From assembly GCA_964586285.1 (NCBI GenBank), contig CAZPHU010000016.1:1-51183 (forward strand): a DNA stretch of 51,183 nt, in the 5' to 3' direction. A program made the translations under genes and the position numbers. The notes under the pieces are model-generated. The model was not told where the DNA came from and did not search any database. It was given only the letters and a program-made list of their open reading frames with translations. Shown here piece after piece: positions 42,514 to 51,183 of this stretch (positions are counted from its first letter, which is position 1; every line of letters starts with the position of its first letter). The DNA comes from CAZPHU01 sp964586285. GTDB lineage: Bacteria; Fibrobacterota; Chitinivibrionia; Chitinivibrionales; CAYFVL01.

Positions 42514-44841
42514 CTACTTAGCCAAAAGCAACATTCCGGAGTTCATGCGAATCGGTCCTACGATAACGGTTACCACGTAGAACCCTTTCGGCATACCGGC
42601 AGAATCGAAACGATATCGTTGGGTATTCCCATCATGCGCCTTTACTGTTGCAGTGTGAACGACACTCCCCTTCAGATCATAAATCTTTATAAGCGCATTT
42701 TCCTTCATGGAATGATTGAGAGTGATGCCGACCTGAGATCCTTTTTGACGAATGCGAATCTTTGAAGCAGCTGTTTTTCTTTCCGGTACGGAAACGTCAG
42801 ATGACGCGGTCTCGTAAAGAGATACATTGTCAAGATATACGTTGGGCGTGTTCAGGCCGACATTGAATTCTATCCTCGAATCCTCATAGGTCGGCTCCTG
42901 CATGATGAAATCAAACCGGAAGGTCTGCTTCGATGTCGTGAGTTCGACTTCGGATGCTCCATCGGTGACAGTGGAGAGAAAGCTTGTCCAGGGCTCTTCG
43001 GGCATACCCACATTTACATTCAATTCCCGTTGCGCGGATGCATAGGCATCAAAAACCACACGGTAGGTCTTTCCGTTTTCCAGCGGAATCCCCGGCTGAA
43101 CGACCTGAATATCATAATGTTCCTCCCCGGCGGAATCGACCGCCAGTTGGTACTGTTCATCGACGACACTGCCGCTGCCCTCGCCTCCCCAGTTGTTGAA
43201 TGTCCAGAACTGGTCCCCCGAGCAAAAAGTACCGTTTCGAACAAGATTCTCAGTTCCATACTCCGTAAGGAAAACAGCCGTGATTGTTTTACGCCGGTTC
43301 ATTGTAATTGTCAAAGGATTTTGATTTCCCGTCACATCTCCTACCCAGCCGTCAAAAACCCACCCTTCGGAAGGAGTGGCCGTCAAGGTTACCTCAGTGC
43401 CTTCTTCAAACCGTTGCAGCTCTGAGCTGCTTGCAACGCTTCCCATACCCTGCACATCGACGGAGAGCGCATATCCGGCGGATTCGAAGAAGCGGTACCA
43501 GTTTAATCGATACGGCTCACCCGCCCCTCTAAAAACAAGATAAAGGTCCTCGATACCGGAGCAGCCGGTAATGTCACACTCAAACGTTTCCCATTTGTCC
43601 CATCCGCCGGTGGCGGAAATCTCGCATGTTCCCACCAGGGTGCCGCTTGGACTCCCCAGCCGCAGTTCGACGGTTCCGCCGCCGGTCTCACTGGCCGCCC
43701 GCATTTCGCAGCTGGAAACCCCCTCGCCGAAATCAACGCCTTTGACTCGGATGTAATCCCCATCGTTGATATCCGTCACCATAACGCCTCCGTCACTGCA
43801 TGCGGCGGTCTTTACTCCCGACTGCAGGTTTATCGTCTCCGCCTGAATCGTATCCAGGGGATTGAGATACTTTATCTGCTCAGGCCCCTCTGAGGTAACC
43901 GTCGTCTGATTCATGGTTCCGTCGCTGCTGTAGGAAAGCAGGTCGACACTGACGTTTCTGAAGTATGTTTCGCCGGACAATCTACGGTCATGATAAAATA
44001 TGTACCAGTTATCCTGAAATTCTATTATTGACGCATGATTGTTGTTATATGTGTTGATATTGCGCCCGTCCAGTGAAGGATTGTCAAGCACGACTCCCTT
44101 ATAATCGTATTCGGTCAAGGGGTTATCACTCATCAAATAATCGATTCTTGCCGACCCCTCGGAAAAATCGGTAGAGTAGGAGAAGTAGTATTTTCCGTCA
44201 TGCTTGTGCACAAACGCGGCTTCGAATGAATTGCGTGCGGGAATGGTCACCGCACTGCCCGATACGGAAATCATATCCTCATTGAGCCTGATGCCCGCAA
44301 GGTTTTCACCATTATATTCACCGCCTCCCCCAAAATACAGATACGCCTGCCCGTCATCATCAATAAATACCGCAGGATCAAAAATCCAGGCAACTTTGTT
44401 GCTCACCCCGGGGGTGCTACTGGAGACCAGCGGACCTCCCAGCGGATCGGTAAACGGGCCTTGTGGACGGTCGGCAACAGCAACACCAATGTTACTTGCC
44501 CCATTAGGGAAATAAAGATAAACCTTGCCGTTGCGTGCAATAGCTGCCGGTGCGTAAGCCAGCCATGCCCAATCGGTATTTTCCCTTACATTGAAAACCT
44601 CCCCGTGATCGGTCCAATTCACCATGTCATCCGAAGACACTAGTGTGTAATCGTACATGCCATATCCATCGTTATTGGGATCATCATGAGAACAGTATAC
44701 GTATACCCGCTCATTCCATACCATGGCATTTGGATCGGCCGTATACTTTTGACTGATAATCGGATTTTCTGCCGAAGCTGTCGTGGAGAATAGAAGGAAT
44801 GACGACAAAAAAAGGAAAAATAGGGACTTGTCCATTTGCAT
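42514..44841 (-). CDS. Secreted GH43 glycosidase with CBM6, repeat, CBM4/9-like and sorting modules
   Basis: A 775-aa protein with a signal peptide. The GH43 beta-propeller (about 25-330) has the three acidic residues in context: 'QKYTADPNAMVWNERVYVY' (base Asp), 'WIFDPAVFIDDDGQAYLYFG' (Asp) and 'NSFEAAFVHKHDGKYYFSYS' (acid Glu). It is followed by CBM6 ('TIQAETINLQSGVKTAAC'), an InlB-type repeat ('FEEGTEVTLTATPSEGWVFD'), a CBM4/9-like module ('NLVRNGTFCSGDQFW' to 'VYLDNVSLYE') and a sorting-type C-terminal domain ('LIKIYDLKGSVVHTATV'). Expected to act on xylan or arabinan side chains. ATGs at 44841 or 44835 are both possible starts. Confidence 0.93.
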   Translation of the reverse strand: MQMDKSLFFLFLSSFLLFSTTASAENPIISQKYTADPNAMVWNERVYVYCSHDDPNNDGYGMYDYTLVSSDDMVNWTDHGEVFNVRENTDWAWLAYAPAAIARNGKVYLYFPNGASNIGVAVADRPQGPFTDPLGGPLVSSSTPGVSNKVAWIFDPAVFIDDDGQAYLYFGGGGEYNGENLAGIRLNEDMISVSGSAVTIPARNSFEAAFVHKHDGKYYFSYSTDFSEGSARIDYLMSDNPLTEYDYKGVVLDNPSLDGRNINTYNNNHASIIEFQDNWYIFYHDRRLSGETYFRNVSVDLLSYSSDGTMNQTTVTSEGPEQIKYLNPLDTIQAETINLQSGVKTAACSDGGVMVTDINDGDYIRVKGVDFGEGVSSCEMRAASETGGGTVELRLGSPSGTLVGTCEISATGGWDKWETFECDITGCSGIEDLYLVFRGAGEPYRLNWYRFFESAGYALSVDVQGMGSVASSSELQRFEEGTEVTLTATPSEGWVFDGWVGDVTGNQNPLTITMNRRKTITAVFLTEYGTENLVRNGTFCSGDQFWTFNNWGGEGSGSVVDEQYQLAVDSAGEEHYDIQVVQPGIPLENGKTYRVVFDAYASAQRELNVNVGMPEEPWTSFLSTVTDGASEVELTTSKQTFRFDFIMQEPTYEDSRIEFNVGLNTPNVYLDNVSLYETASSDVSVPERKTAASKIRIRQKGSQVGITLNHSMKENALIKIYDLKGSVVHTATVKAHDGNTQRYRFDSAGMPKGFYVVTVIVGPIRMNSGMLLLAK

Positions 44842-45193
44842 TTTCCATCTCTATTTGTAGTTTTATGCATTAAAGTTTCAGCTTCGACACTTCTCCTTTG
44901 AAATTTGCATTCCAACGGAAGAGAAGAAAGCATGGTACTACATGACTATACATCTCATGGCTGTTTTGCATTTCTCTTTCCGACATACCGAGAAGTCGAG
45001 CCTCAGATATAGTTAATATAATACCAAGGCTCCGATCGCGCTTGATGCTGGTCAAAGGAAGTGTTGAAGCCTGGTTCAACGTTTTTGGTCTAAACCCCTG
45101 TCATCAGGGACATTCCAGCATGGCAAACATTCTAAGAATGACCTGTTCAAAGGTAATCATTAACCTTCGTTTGGGCAGGATGGGGCTGTTTTT
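44842..45193. other. Intergenic region upstream of the GH43 gene
   Basis: About 350 bases with no supported gene. Small stems (CCCTG/CAGGG near 45100-45113, AAGGT/ACCTT near 45149-45165) may end the lipoprotein transcript. The motif CAAATAGAG occurs just upstream of both this GH43 gene and the GH45 gene. Confidence 0.35.
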
Positions 45194-46852
45194 CTATCGC
45201 AGGCGTGGTCCGATAATTAAATTGTCCGGATGCTGCGTGAGATAGACAAACCTTATCCACTCCGGTGTTCGTGCCACCGACTCTATGCGTATTTCATCCA
45301 TCACACCTCTGAAACATTCCAGTTCACGCCCACCAAAAATAACAGGATATTCTTTATCCACATGTACACTCGGCGTAATGCTTTGTGAAGAGTCAACAGC
45401 CTCTCCATTGACATACAGTCGTATTATCTTGCCGTCGTAGGTACAGGCGATGTGAGACCACTCCTCCAGAGCCATAAAATTAGGTATAGAGTCGGGGGTA
45501 TCCTGATAAATTCCGCGCCACATGCGGACATCGGTAAAATGCTCAGCCCGTATACCGTCCCATTTCGTGTCAAACCACAGAGTGTATGATGCTTCTTTTA
45601 TGATAAACCGCCAGTTGGTATTAAGACCTCTGGAAGGCTTGACCCAGCAGCTCAGGGTGTAACTATCGCTCACGTTCAGCATCCCCGCCTCAATAGTATC
45701 GGTAGAGCCGTTGAATGAGAGTGCTTCTCCAATAACGCCGGCCGTTATGTTTTGACTGGTCATTGTACCGGAGCAGGTACCATGATACTCGTTAACGGTT
45801 CGATCCCGTATTGCATTTGCTCCCGCGGACGGGTTTTCGTTTAGATGCCACACGCCGGCAAATCCGTTCGCCGTATCAAATACAGTGGTGCCGTTGGAAA
45901 GGTTGTGCGCGGCAGGAGCACCCCATTGCATCATAATATGCGGGTCTGGATTTCCTCCCCAAATCTCATCGACCAGAATCCAGATCGCCGCCCGCTGCGA
46001 AACCGGATCCCACTGCTCTATCTCATGAGCAAGGGGTACTTTATTCATGCTAAAAAAGCGAATATCTCTGCCGGAATTATCTGCTTTATTAAAATCGAAC
46101 GTCGATGAATCGAGGCGCACAAGCAAGGGAAAATTAGTAAGTGTAATCGCCTCAGATAATTGCGCTGCTTCTGTATCGATAGACAAATATCCCGTGTAGG
46201 TAAAATCAGGGCTCACTTGCAGAGAAACGGTATCTTTGGAGTTTGTCTTTACCTTTATGATTTCCCTGGATTCATCAGACTGATTCTCGGCAATGATCAC
46301 CACATCAAAATACCCCTCAGGCAAGTCGTCGAACAAAAAAGTTCCGTCTTCGTTCACTCTTTTGATACGCTCCAGTCCTCTTATCCGGGCATAAAGAGGT
46401 GAATCACCGATTTTTGCCGAGTCGATCGAGCCGACCAGCGTCGCATAGGGACGAATCGAATCGGTGCCCAGGTCGGTGGTATCATTGCGGCGAACGGTAC
46501 CGGTAAAGACAACAGATCCTTTTTTTAAACTATCCTCAGAAAAGTTTTGCACCTCGATACAGTATTCTCCCGGATTGATACCGGTAAACAAAAAGCGTCC
46601 CGAAGAATCGGTAAGACCATTTTTGATATCAACAATGCTTTCAGAAGTGCCTTGGGGAAGCTTACTCACATAATCGGCCGGTCGAAGCCGAACAACACTT
46701 CCCGCGATCGGCGTACCATCATTAAACCTTACACACGCAGAAACTCCGTTGGTTGTTTCGGATCCCCCACCACTACCGGCGATTCTCTCTCCCCCGGTAC
46801 AGGACAGCAAAACAATAATAAAGGCAATGATTACACAGATAGCTTTATTCAC
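45194..46852 (-). CDS. LamG/DUF2341 surface lipoprotein
   Basis: A 552-aa lipoprotein: signal 'MNKAICVIIAFIIVLLSC' ends in a lipobox-type Cys, followed by a Gly/Ser linker. It has two CnaB/SpaA-like modules ('ACVRFNDGTPIAGSVVRLRP', 'LPEGYFDVVIIAENQSDES'), a DUF2341 domain ('NFPLLVRLDSSTFDFNKADN', 'IMMQWGAPAAHNLSNG') and a C-terminal LamG/concanavalin-type domain ('ALSFNGSTDTIEAGML', 'YTLSCWVKPS', 'GVMDEIRIESVARTPEWI'). Such lipoproteins are frequent in Fibrobacteres and probably bind glycans. Its ATG overlaps the stop of the TIGR02147 gene (ATGA, 46849-46852). Confidence 0.9.
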   Translation of the reverse strand: MNKAICVIIAFIIVLLSCTGGERIAGSGGGSETTNGVSACVRFNDGTPIAGSVVRLRPADYVSKLPQGTSESIVDIKNGLTDSSGRFLFTGINPGEYCIEVQNFSEDSLKKGSVVFTGTVRRNDTTDLGTDSIRPYATLVGSIDSAKIGDSPLYARIRGLERIKRVNEDGTFLFDDLPEGYFDVVIIAENQSDESREIIKVKTNSKDTVSLQVSPDFTYTGYLSIDTEAAQLSEAITLTNFPLLVRLDSSTFDFNKADNSGRDIRFFSMNKVPLAHEIEQWDPVSQRAAIWILVDEIWGGNPDPHIMMQWGAPAAHNLSNGTTVFDTANGFAGVWHLNENPSAGANAIRDRTVNEYHGTCSGTMTSQNITAGVIGEALSFNGSTDTIEAGMLNVSDSYTLSCWVKPSRGLNTNWRFIIKEASYTLWFDTKWDGIRAEHFTDVRMWRGIYQDTPDSIPNFMALEEWSHIACTYDGKIIRLYVNGEAVDSSQSITPSVHVDKEYPVIFGGRELECFRGVMDEIRIESVARTPEWIRFVYLTQHPDNLIIGPRLR

Positions 46853-47673
46853 CGGTCATCTCCCGGTGGCTTGGTAAGCGGAATGACCTGGATATTGATC
46901 TGAAATACAGTGTCGGGCTTGTAGTCATTTTCCAGAGATAGAATCGATTTTCGCAATTGACGAATTCTTTCGCGTATCTCCGGCAGATCTTTGGATGAAA
47001 GCGCTACGGTCACCGTGGAAATGTCGCGAAGCTCCTTAGGATGGATATCGAGTGACTGGGCCGAAAGCTTGATAGTTTCTTTCTGAAAATCATGAATGGC
47101 CGCAGACTGCCATCGCTGACCGCTGGTAATGAAATTGTCCGTCGGACAATAGATCCCATCTTCCCCACGCTCCACCAGTCCGATCATTATCAGCAGATCA
47201 ATCGACTCCTTTGCCTGCGTTGCGGTAATAGGCGGCGTCAACACAGAGCCAAGGGCCTTGCAGTCTCCCTTAAACTCATAGATATGAAGCAGCGCATGAA
47301 CAACACTATGATGCCATTTCTGGTAAAATGCGTACTGCCACTCCTCTAAAGACCTGCTTTCCGGCTCCTTGAGGGTCATAAGTCGCTCGAAATACAACTT
47401 GATATCGGAAGGCGTCTTGGCTTTGTTGTAGCTGACCAAAACCTCAAAATATTGTTTTTCGCGCTCCGAAAACTTGAAATACTTGCATACCGGCGCAATA
47501 GAGCGTTTTGCCAGGTGGTGCTTTCCCTGTATAACCTTCAGAAGAAATCCCGGATCGAGCTTCATTCGATTCCCCAGATACCTAAAGGACATAAAGGACT
47601 TCTCCCCCCGCTCCTGCTCGTAGTAATCGCGCAGAAATTTCTGGTAATCGAAGTATTCAAATATGCTCTTCAT
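46849..47673 (-). CDS. TIGR02147 family putative regulator
   Basis: A 274-aa cytosolic protein; 47673 is chosen because the product then begins 'MKSIFEYFDYQKFLRDYYEQ', the typical family start, though the ribosome site is weak. It has an N-terminal helix-turn-helix-like region ('SFRYLGNRMKLDPGFLLKVI'), 'YFKFSEREKQYFEVLVSYNKA' and a C-terminal winged-helix region ('LLIMIGLVERGEDGIY'), then 'KELRDISTVTVALSSKDLPE' and a short beta end. TIGR02147 proteins are abundant in Fibrobacter and predicted to be regulators. Translationally coupled to the LamG lipoprotein it probably controls. Confidence 0.88.
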   Translation of the reverse strand: MKSIFEYFDYQKFLRDYYEQERGEKSFMSFRYLGNRMKLDPGFLLKVIQGKHHLAKRSIAPVCKYFKFSEREKQYFEVLVSYNKAKTPSDIKLYFERLMTLKEPESRSLEEWQYAFYQKWHHSVVHALLHIYEFKGDCKALGSVLTPPITATQAKESIDLLIMIGLVERGEDGIYCPTDNFITSGQRWQSAAIHDFQKETIKLSAQSLDIHPKELRDISTVTVALSSKDLPEIRERIRQLRKSILSLENDYKPDTVFQINIQVIPLTKPPGDDR

Positions 47674-47873
47674 TTCAGTAATATAACATGAAAGCTCCAC
47701 AAATCCGATCATATTTCACCAAAATCTGTTGAAGTAGTGTTCAACAGCTGTTAGTGGGAGAGGCTATGAATGTTGCCCAATCTAATGGTCATCACCCATA
47801 ACCGAAGGATTGACAGCAGCCGCTTTAGTTCTTATACTACATATCATCAGCTCAACCTTTTAAAGGATAAAAC

Positions 47874-49760
47874 ATGAAAGACAGGCTCACAGGATGCTGC
47901 ATACCATTCCTGCCGTTTTTGACCGCAATATCAATTATAACCGCAGCAGATGCTCAACCTGCGGGTGATTCGGATTTTTTGGAATCACTTTTTGATAATC
48001 GCGACGATATCGTTTTCTATGGAGGATTTGAAAAGGAGGGGGTCTGTTCGGACCAATGGGAATCATCCTGGGGAATCGCCTGGAGCCAAAGATGCGATCA
48101 GATTGAAACACTTACCGGCGAGGATGCTTTTATCGGGGACAAAACCATTCGGGTCCACTACCCGGCCGGAGAGTTCGGCCCCGCGGGCACAGGGGCACAG
48201 TTCCCGATTACTTTCGAGAGAATGACCCTGCCGGAGACGGGATTCGATTCTCTGTATCTGCGGTATTATCTGCAATTCGAAGAGGGGTTTGATTTCAGGC
48301 TGGGCGGGAAGCTTCCGGGCCTGATTGGTGGGGATGAGTCTTGGGGCGTTTCCGGCGGAAATCATCCGGACGGCACGAACGGCTGGACATTGCGGCTGAT
48401 GTGGCGTGAAAACGGAATGGCCGTGGTCTATGCCTACCTTCCCCCCGGTGAATATCAGCAGGGATCATGGGGACTGGATATCGCCTTAAATAAACAATTT
48501 AAACCCGGAACATGGCATTGTATAGAACAATTTGTTTGCATAAACGATATTGGTCGGGAGAATGGAGCCCTTCGCGTTTGGTTTGACAATGAACTTGTCC
48601 TGGACCTCGATGATGTCGTTTACCGAACAGTGGAAAACAGCGCGGGAAAAGTAGGGGGCTGCTACTTCTCTACCTTTCATGGGGGAAGCGGCGCGCAGTG
48701 GGCACCGTTAACCGATTCCTACGCCAGGTTTGACGGCTTTACGATGGCCACATCACGCGTCGGACTGTTCGATTCGCCGGTCGATACTCGTCCTCCCGAT
48801 GCTCCCGGCGGCATATCGGCAACCGCAACCACCGAAAATCGCATAGATCTGAGCTGGCAGCCTTCAAACGATCTCTCCGGTGTAAGCCACTATTGCGTAT
48901 ACGACGAGAATGATTCGCTGATAAGTGAGAGTAAAATACCCGCATTTGCGGTTCGCAATCTTACCCCCGAGACACATTACTGCTTTACTATAACGGCAAC
49001 TGATTCGGCCGGTAATACAAGCGATAAAAGCTCACCGACCTGCGCAACCACATCGCCTCCCGGTCAAGCGGGCCAAATCGATTCGGTCACCCTTATCCCG
49101 GTTGCCGACTCTTACGTAAGAGGGGGAAGCGCGGGGCAAAACTACGGAAGTGAAACCGGGCTTGCGATAAAAACAGAATCATCCGCGGCAAACAATCGTC
49201 GCGCCTACCTGAAATTCGATCTGGGTCGGATAAGTGGAATTGTCGCCAATGCACAACTTTCCCTGCAGGTGACATCAACCTGGGGAGAGCAAATGCGGTG
49301 TGTGGCCGCGGACGTAGATGATGACAGCTGGGAAGAAAATGAAATCAATTATTCCAACTCTCCCCCATTCTCGGAGATGATTGATTCGGTGTGGGTAACC
49401 CAAACCGGTCCGATAATGCTGGATTTGACCGCCATTTCGGAGCAGGAGGCGCGTGGGGACGGTATTTTGTCGATTGCACTGCTTGAGTTGGCCGGTGTGG
49501 GCGGTTCGATCGGCAGCCGTGAATCTTCCAACCCCCCGAAGCTGGTGATCTATTATTATCCGGACATTACCGTATCCAACAAGCTTAGCCCTCATTCAAC
49601 AAGCAAACGCAGTCGTTCTTTACCCAGGAGTTACAGACAAGATATTCCGGAAAGAGACAATATCGAAGTCAACAGCCCCTGCTATGATGCGCTTGGACGT
49701 TACATGAAGAGAATGAAAAGATGGAATTTTCATGTTGTCGAGTCTAAAAAGATGGATTAG
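47874..49760 (+). CDS. Secreted PL14-like polysaccharide lyase with FN3 and CBM96-type modules
   Basis: A 628-aa protein with a signal peptide. Residues about 45-300 resemble polysaccharide lyase family 14: 'IVFYGGFEKEGVCSDQWESS', 'FRLGGKLPGLIGGDESWG', 'GWTLRLMWRENGMAVVYAYL' and 'GTWHCIEQFVCIN'. An FN3 domain follows ('RIDLSWQPSNDLSGVSHYCV'), then a DNRLRE/CBM96-type module ('LIPVADSYVRGGSAGQNYGS', 'RRAYLKFDLGRIS'). The end, 'YDALGRYMKRMKR', recalls a degenerate sorting module. PL14 lyases cleave alginate or glucuronan-like uronans; the substrate here is inferred. Confidence 0.82.
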   Translation: MKDRLTGCCIPFLPFLTAISIITAADAQPAGDSDFLESLFDNRDDIVFYGGFEKEGVCSDQWESSWGIAWSQRCDQIETLTGEDAFIGDKTIRVHYPAGEFGPAGTGAQFPITFERMTLPETGFDSLYLRYYLQFEEGFDFRLGGKLPGLIGGDESWGVSGGNHPDGTNGWTLRLMWRENGMAVVYAYLPPGEYQQGSWGLDIALNKQFKPGTWHCIEQFVCINDIGRENGALRVWFDNELVLDLDDVVYRTVENSAGKVGGCYFSTFHGGSGAQWAPLTDSYARFDGFTMATSRVGLFDSPVDTRPPDAPGGISATATTENRIDLSWQPSNDLSGVSHYCVYDENDSLISESKIPAFAVRNLTPETHYCFTITATDSAGNTSDKSSPTCATTSPPGQAGQIDSVTLIPVADSYVRGGSAGQNYGSETGLAIKTESSAANNRRAYLKFDLGRISGIVANAQLSLQVTSTWGEQMRCVAADVDDDSWEENEINYSNSPPFSEMIDSVWVTQTGPIMLDLTAISEQEARGDGILSIALLELAGVGGSIGSRESSNPPKLVIYYYPDITVSNKLSPHSTSKRSRSLPRSYRQDIPERDNIEVNSPCYDALGRYMKRMKRWNFHVVESKKMD

Positions 49761-49767
49761 CGGATCA

Positions 49768-49829
49768 GGGACGGACTAGCTTTAAACCCTTAAAAAAAAT
49801 CTCTTAAGGGATTAAAGCTAGTCCGTCCC
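49768..49829. repeat. 62-base palindromic element / terminator
   Basis: GGGACGGACTAGCTTTAA-A-CCCTTAA (49768-49793) is the near-perfect complement of 49804-49829; only one A/A mismatch in 26 positions, with a 10-base A-rich loop. It lies between converging genes and supplies the stop codon of the minus-strand gene. It could be a bidirectional terminator or a MITE-like palindrome. Confidence 0.85.
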
Positions 49830-50351
49830 CGTTGTCCTAAACCGTCCCTTCACATAGTCTTTGGTGACTCCCTTGAACCGTCCCAGGTGCAGGAATTCAT
49901 CGTTGAGGAATCGCTGTCCGCTCCACAGGTCAACTTCTCCGGTCTGGAAAAGAACATTGTTCAGATGCGCTTCCAGAGACCAAAGCATATCGTTGATATA
50001 GCCCAAAATCTGACGGTTACTTCCCTGCTCAAAGGTCATTTGGCGGTGCCCGTCGACTTCATTGATAATCATATCGTGGGGCACACCCATCGCAAGAAGC
50101 TCTGCTGCAAGCCCGTCCAGGAATCTGGTTAGCAGTGTCTTTTTTGGAGACAGCGCCAGCAGAATAGCCAGCAGAGTATCTTCGTTTGCAAATATCACAT
50201 ACCGCTTTCGTTGAAATGTAAGCAAATTGCCGGTCCAGGCGGTAAGTCTGGTGCTCTCCCGAGCCATTGAATTTTCCGGTAGGAAAAACTGTTGGACAAA
50301 ATCGCTCCCCAGCTGTTTCTTTAGTTTCTGAGTCAGATGAAGTATCGGCAT
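49818..50351 (-). CDS. DUF6933-like protein
   Basis: A 177-aa protein with the pattern 'MPILHLTQKLKKQLG', 'LTAWTGNLLTFQRKRYVIFA', 'NEDTLLAILLALSPKKTLLT' and a helical second half ('GYINDMLWSLEAHLNNVLFQ'). This fits DUF6933, a family of unknown function found across anaerobes. Its last codons and stop lie inside the palindrome at 49768-49829, so the C terminus (RFRTTGTD) may have been altered by that element. It follows the membrane protein gene by 13 bases and is likely in the same operon. Confidence 0.75.
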   Translation of the reverse strand: MPILHLTQKLKKQLGSDFVQQFFLPENSMARESTRLTAWTGNLLTFQRKRYVIFANEDTLLAILLALSPKKTLLTRFLDGLAAELLAMGVPHDMIINEVDGHRQMTFEQGSNRQILGYINDMLWSLEAHLNNVLFQTGEVDLWSGQRFLNDEFLHLGRFKGVTKDYVKGRFRTTGTD

Positions 50352-50364
50352 ATACGATCTCCTT

Positions 50365-51183
50365 TTAATCTCTTAGCCATGCGCCAATCAGTGACAAGCT
50401 TCGACTCCTGAGCTGTTCCCATCTCAGCACCACCAAAATCATTCCCGCCGAGGTGATATTGCCCGCCCACAACCCGGCTGCACCAACCAGGCTTCCGGGC
50501 AACCCCACTGCCAGTGCGGCAAGTGATGCCACCACAGTCAGAGCCAGATACGATGATTCGCCGGCCAAAACTGCCGCGGGTTTTCTCCTGACGGCGGCAT
50601 TGCCTTCGGCAAAAGAGCGAAGGGCCACAAAGAGCGGAAACGGAAAAAGTGCCAAAGCAGTCATACGCACGAAATTCATATTCTGCTCCGGAACGTTTTG
50701 CATCATTACATAATAAATCCGCGAGACAAACGGAAAGATAAACAGCAGCGGCAACGCCCCAAGAATTATTCCAGCAACAATCACGAAACGTTTGAGCTTT
50801 CGATTGGTTTGCACGTCACCGGCAAATGAGACGTAAAGCGCCTGGGCGCGTGATGCGCCAAAACCCATGGGACCGGCTATGGATGAGGTAACTGCATACA
50901 CCGAAAGCATCACCTCGGGCCGAGGCGCACGGGCGATGAAAGCTGCCAAAACCCATTCGGACAGTCCAATGAGCAGCTTGCCGATAGAGAAAATAAAGGA
51001 AAAAGAGGTGATTTCGGTCCATTTGGGTATTGGTCCTTCATGCATCGGCAAATCCCGTCTGTACGGACGGGCAAACATATACAGGGTAGCAAGCTCCAGA
51101 ACCACCGGAAAGGTCATGCAGATCACGGCCCAGAATGGTCCCACCAGGTTTGCCTTTACCATAATTGCCGCCAGAATAGCTGT
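50365..51183 (-). CDS. MOP/MATE-superfamily-like membrane protein (partial, cut by window edge)
   Basis: At least 272 residues, open to the right edge of the window, so the N terminus is missing. At least seven hydrophobic helices are visible, for example 'FSFIFSIGKLLIGLSEWVLA', 'FVIVAGIILGALPLLFIFPF' and 'SLVGAAGLWAGNITSAGMIL'. The pattern 'EWVLAAFIARAPRPEVMLSV' and 'FPLFVALRSFAEGNAAVRRK' resembles ANKH-like/MATE transporters of the MOP superfamily, known to export small molecules or lipid-linked glycans. Substrate unknown. Confidence 0.75.
   Translation of the reverse strand, partial: TAILAAIMVKANLVGPFWAVICMTFPVVLELATLYMFARPYRRDLPMHEGPIPKWTEITSFSFIFSIGKLLIGLSEWVLAAFIARAPRPEVMLSVYAVTSSIAGPMGFGASRAQALYVSFAGDVQTNRKLKRFVIVAGIILGALPLLFIFPFVSRIYYVMMQNVPEQNMNFVRMTALALFPFPLFVALRSFAEGNAAVRRKPAAVLAGESSYLALTVVASLAALAVGLPGSLVGAAGLWAGNITSAGMILVVLRWEQLRSRSLSLIGAWLRD

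Noticed and set aside
1..51183. CRISPR arrays, tRNA or rRNA genes
   Set aside because: Read through for regularly spaced repeats, T-loop type sequences and rRNA cores; none found by eye.

Overview
The window reads as a chromosomal segment of an anaerobic, polysaccharide-degrading bacterium, most probably of the Fibrobacterota (Chitinispirillum/Chitinivibrio side). This placement is inferred from gene content: a TIGR02147-family regulator coupled to a lipoprotein, secreted multidomain carbohydrate-active proteins ending in sorting-type C-terminal modules, a GH45 endoglucanase (rare in bacteria, known from Fibrobacter), and a complete bifurcating-type [FeFe] hydrogenase locus with Rex. No rRNA, tRNA or phylogenetic marker suitable for a firm assignment was seen.

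Layout. 0.2-11.3 kb is housekeeping and small accessory genes: a Hanks-type kinase with YraN, two GNAT acetyltransferases, a Met/Gly-rich exported protein, a compact 64-codon gene with its own terminator, YqgE/AlgH, a DUF4139 protein, an EstA-like esterase, an M20 deacylase, HU, a NucS-like protein and an exported AttH-like protein. 11.3-26.1 kb is the hydrogenase region. It holds Rex and the structural operon hndA - ATPase - hndB - hndC - hydA on the minus strand. Divergent from it lies a signalling cassette (DRTGG, CBS+ATPase, DRTGG, PHP). A maturation operon follows: TM1266-type regulator, aspartase, hydF, hydG, a 77-aa unknown and hydE. 26.1-28.5 kb holds a MORC-like GHKL ATPase and a group II intron remnant.

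28.5-34.9 kb has a triple-CBM secreted protein, two DUF4168 paralogues, Hsp20 and a DUF2267 protein. 35.0-37.6 kb is a tightly overlapping archaemetzincin - RtcA - FAU-1-type ribonuclease operon, a set of proteins better known from archaea. 38.3-51.2 kb has a NUDIX hydrolase, a DUF4197 lipoprotein, a GyrI-domain relic, GH45 and GH43 enzymes, a LamG lipoprotein with its TIGR02147 regulator, a PL14-like lyase, a DUF6933 protein and a MOP-type membrane protein cut by the window edge.

How the genes work together. The hydrogenase locus looks self-contained: subunits for an NAD(H)/ferredoxin-linked enzyme, all three maturases, a possible ammonia source (aspartase), a redox repressor and an unexplained ATPase/CBS/DRTGG/PHP module. 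It would dispose of reductant from fermentation of sugars released by the secreted glycosidases and lyase at the right of the window. The most notable observations are the HydG auxiliary-cluster motif, where the second canonical cysteine is glycine and cysteines appear nearby; a nested stem-loop element plus small unknown ORF before hydE; the archaeal-flavoured RNA/peptidase operon; and several relics (group II intron domain V/VI, GyrI fragment, long hairpins).
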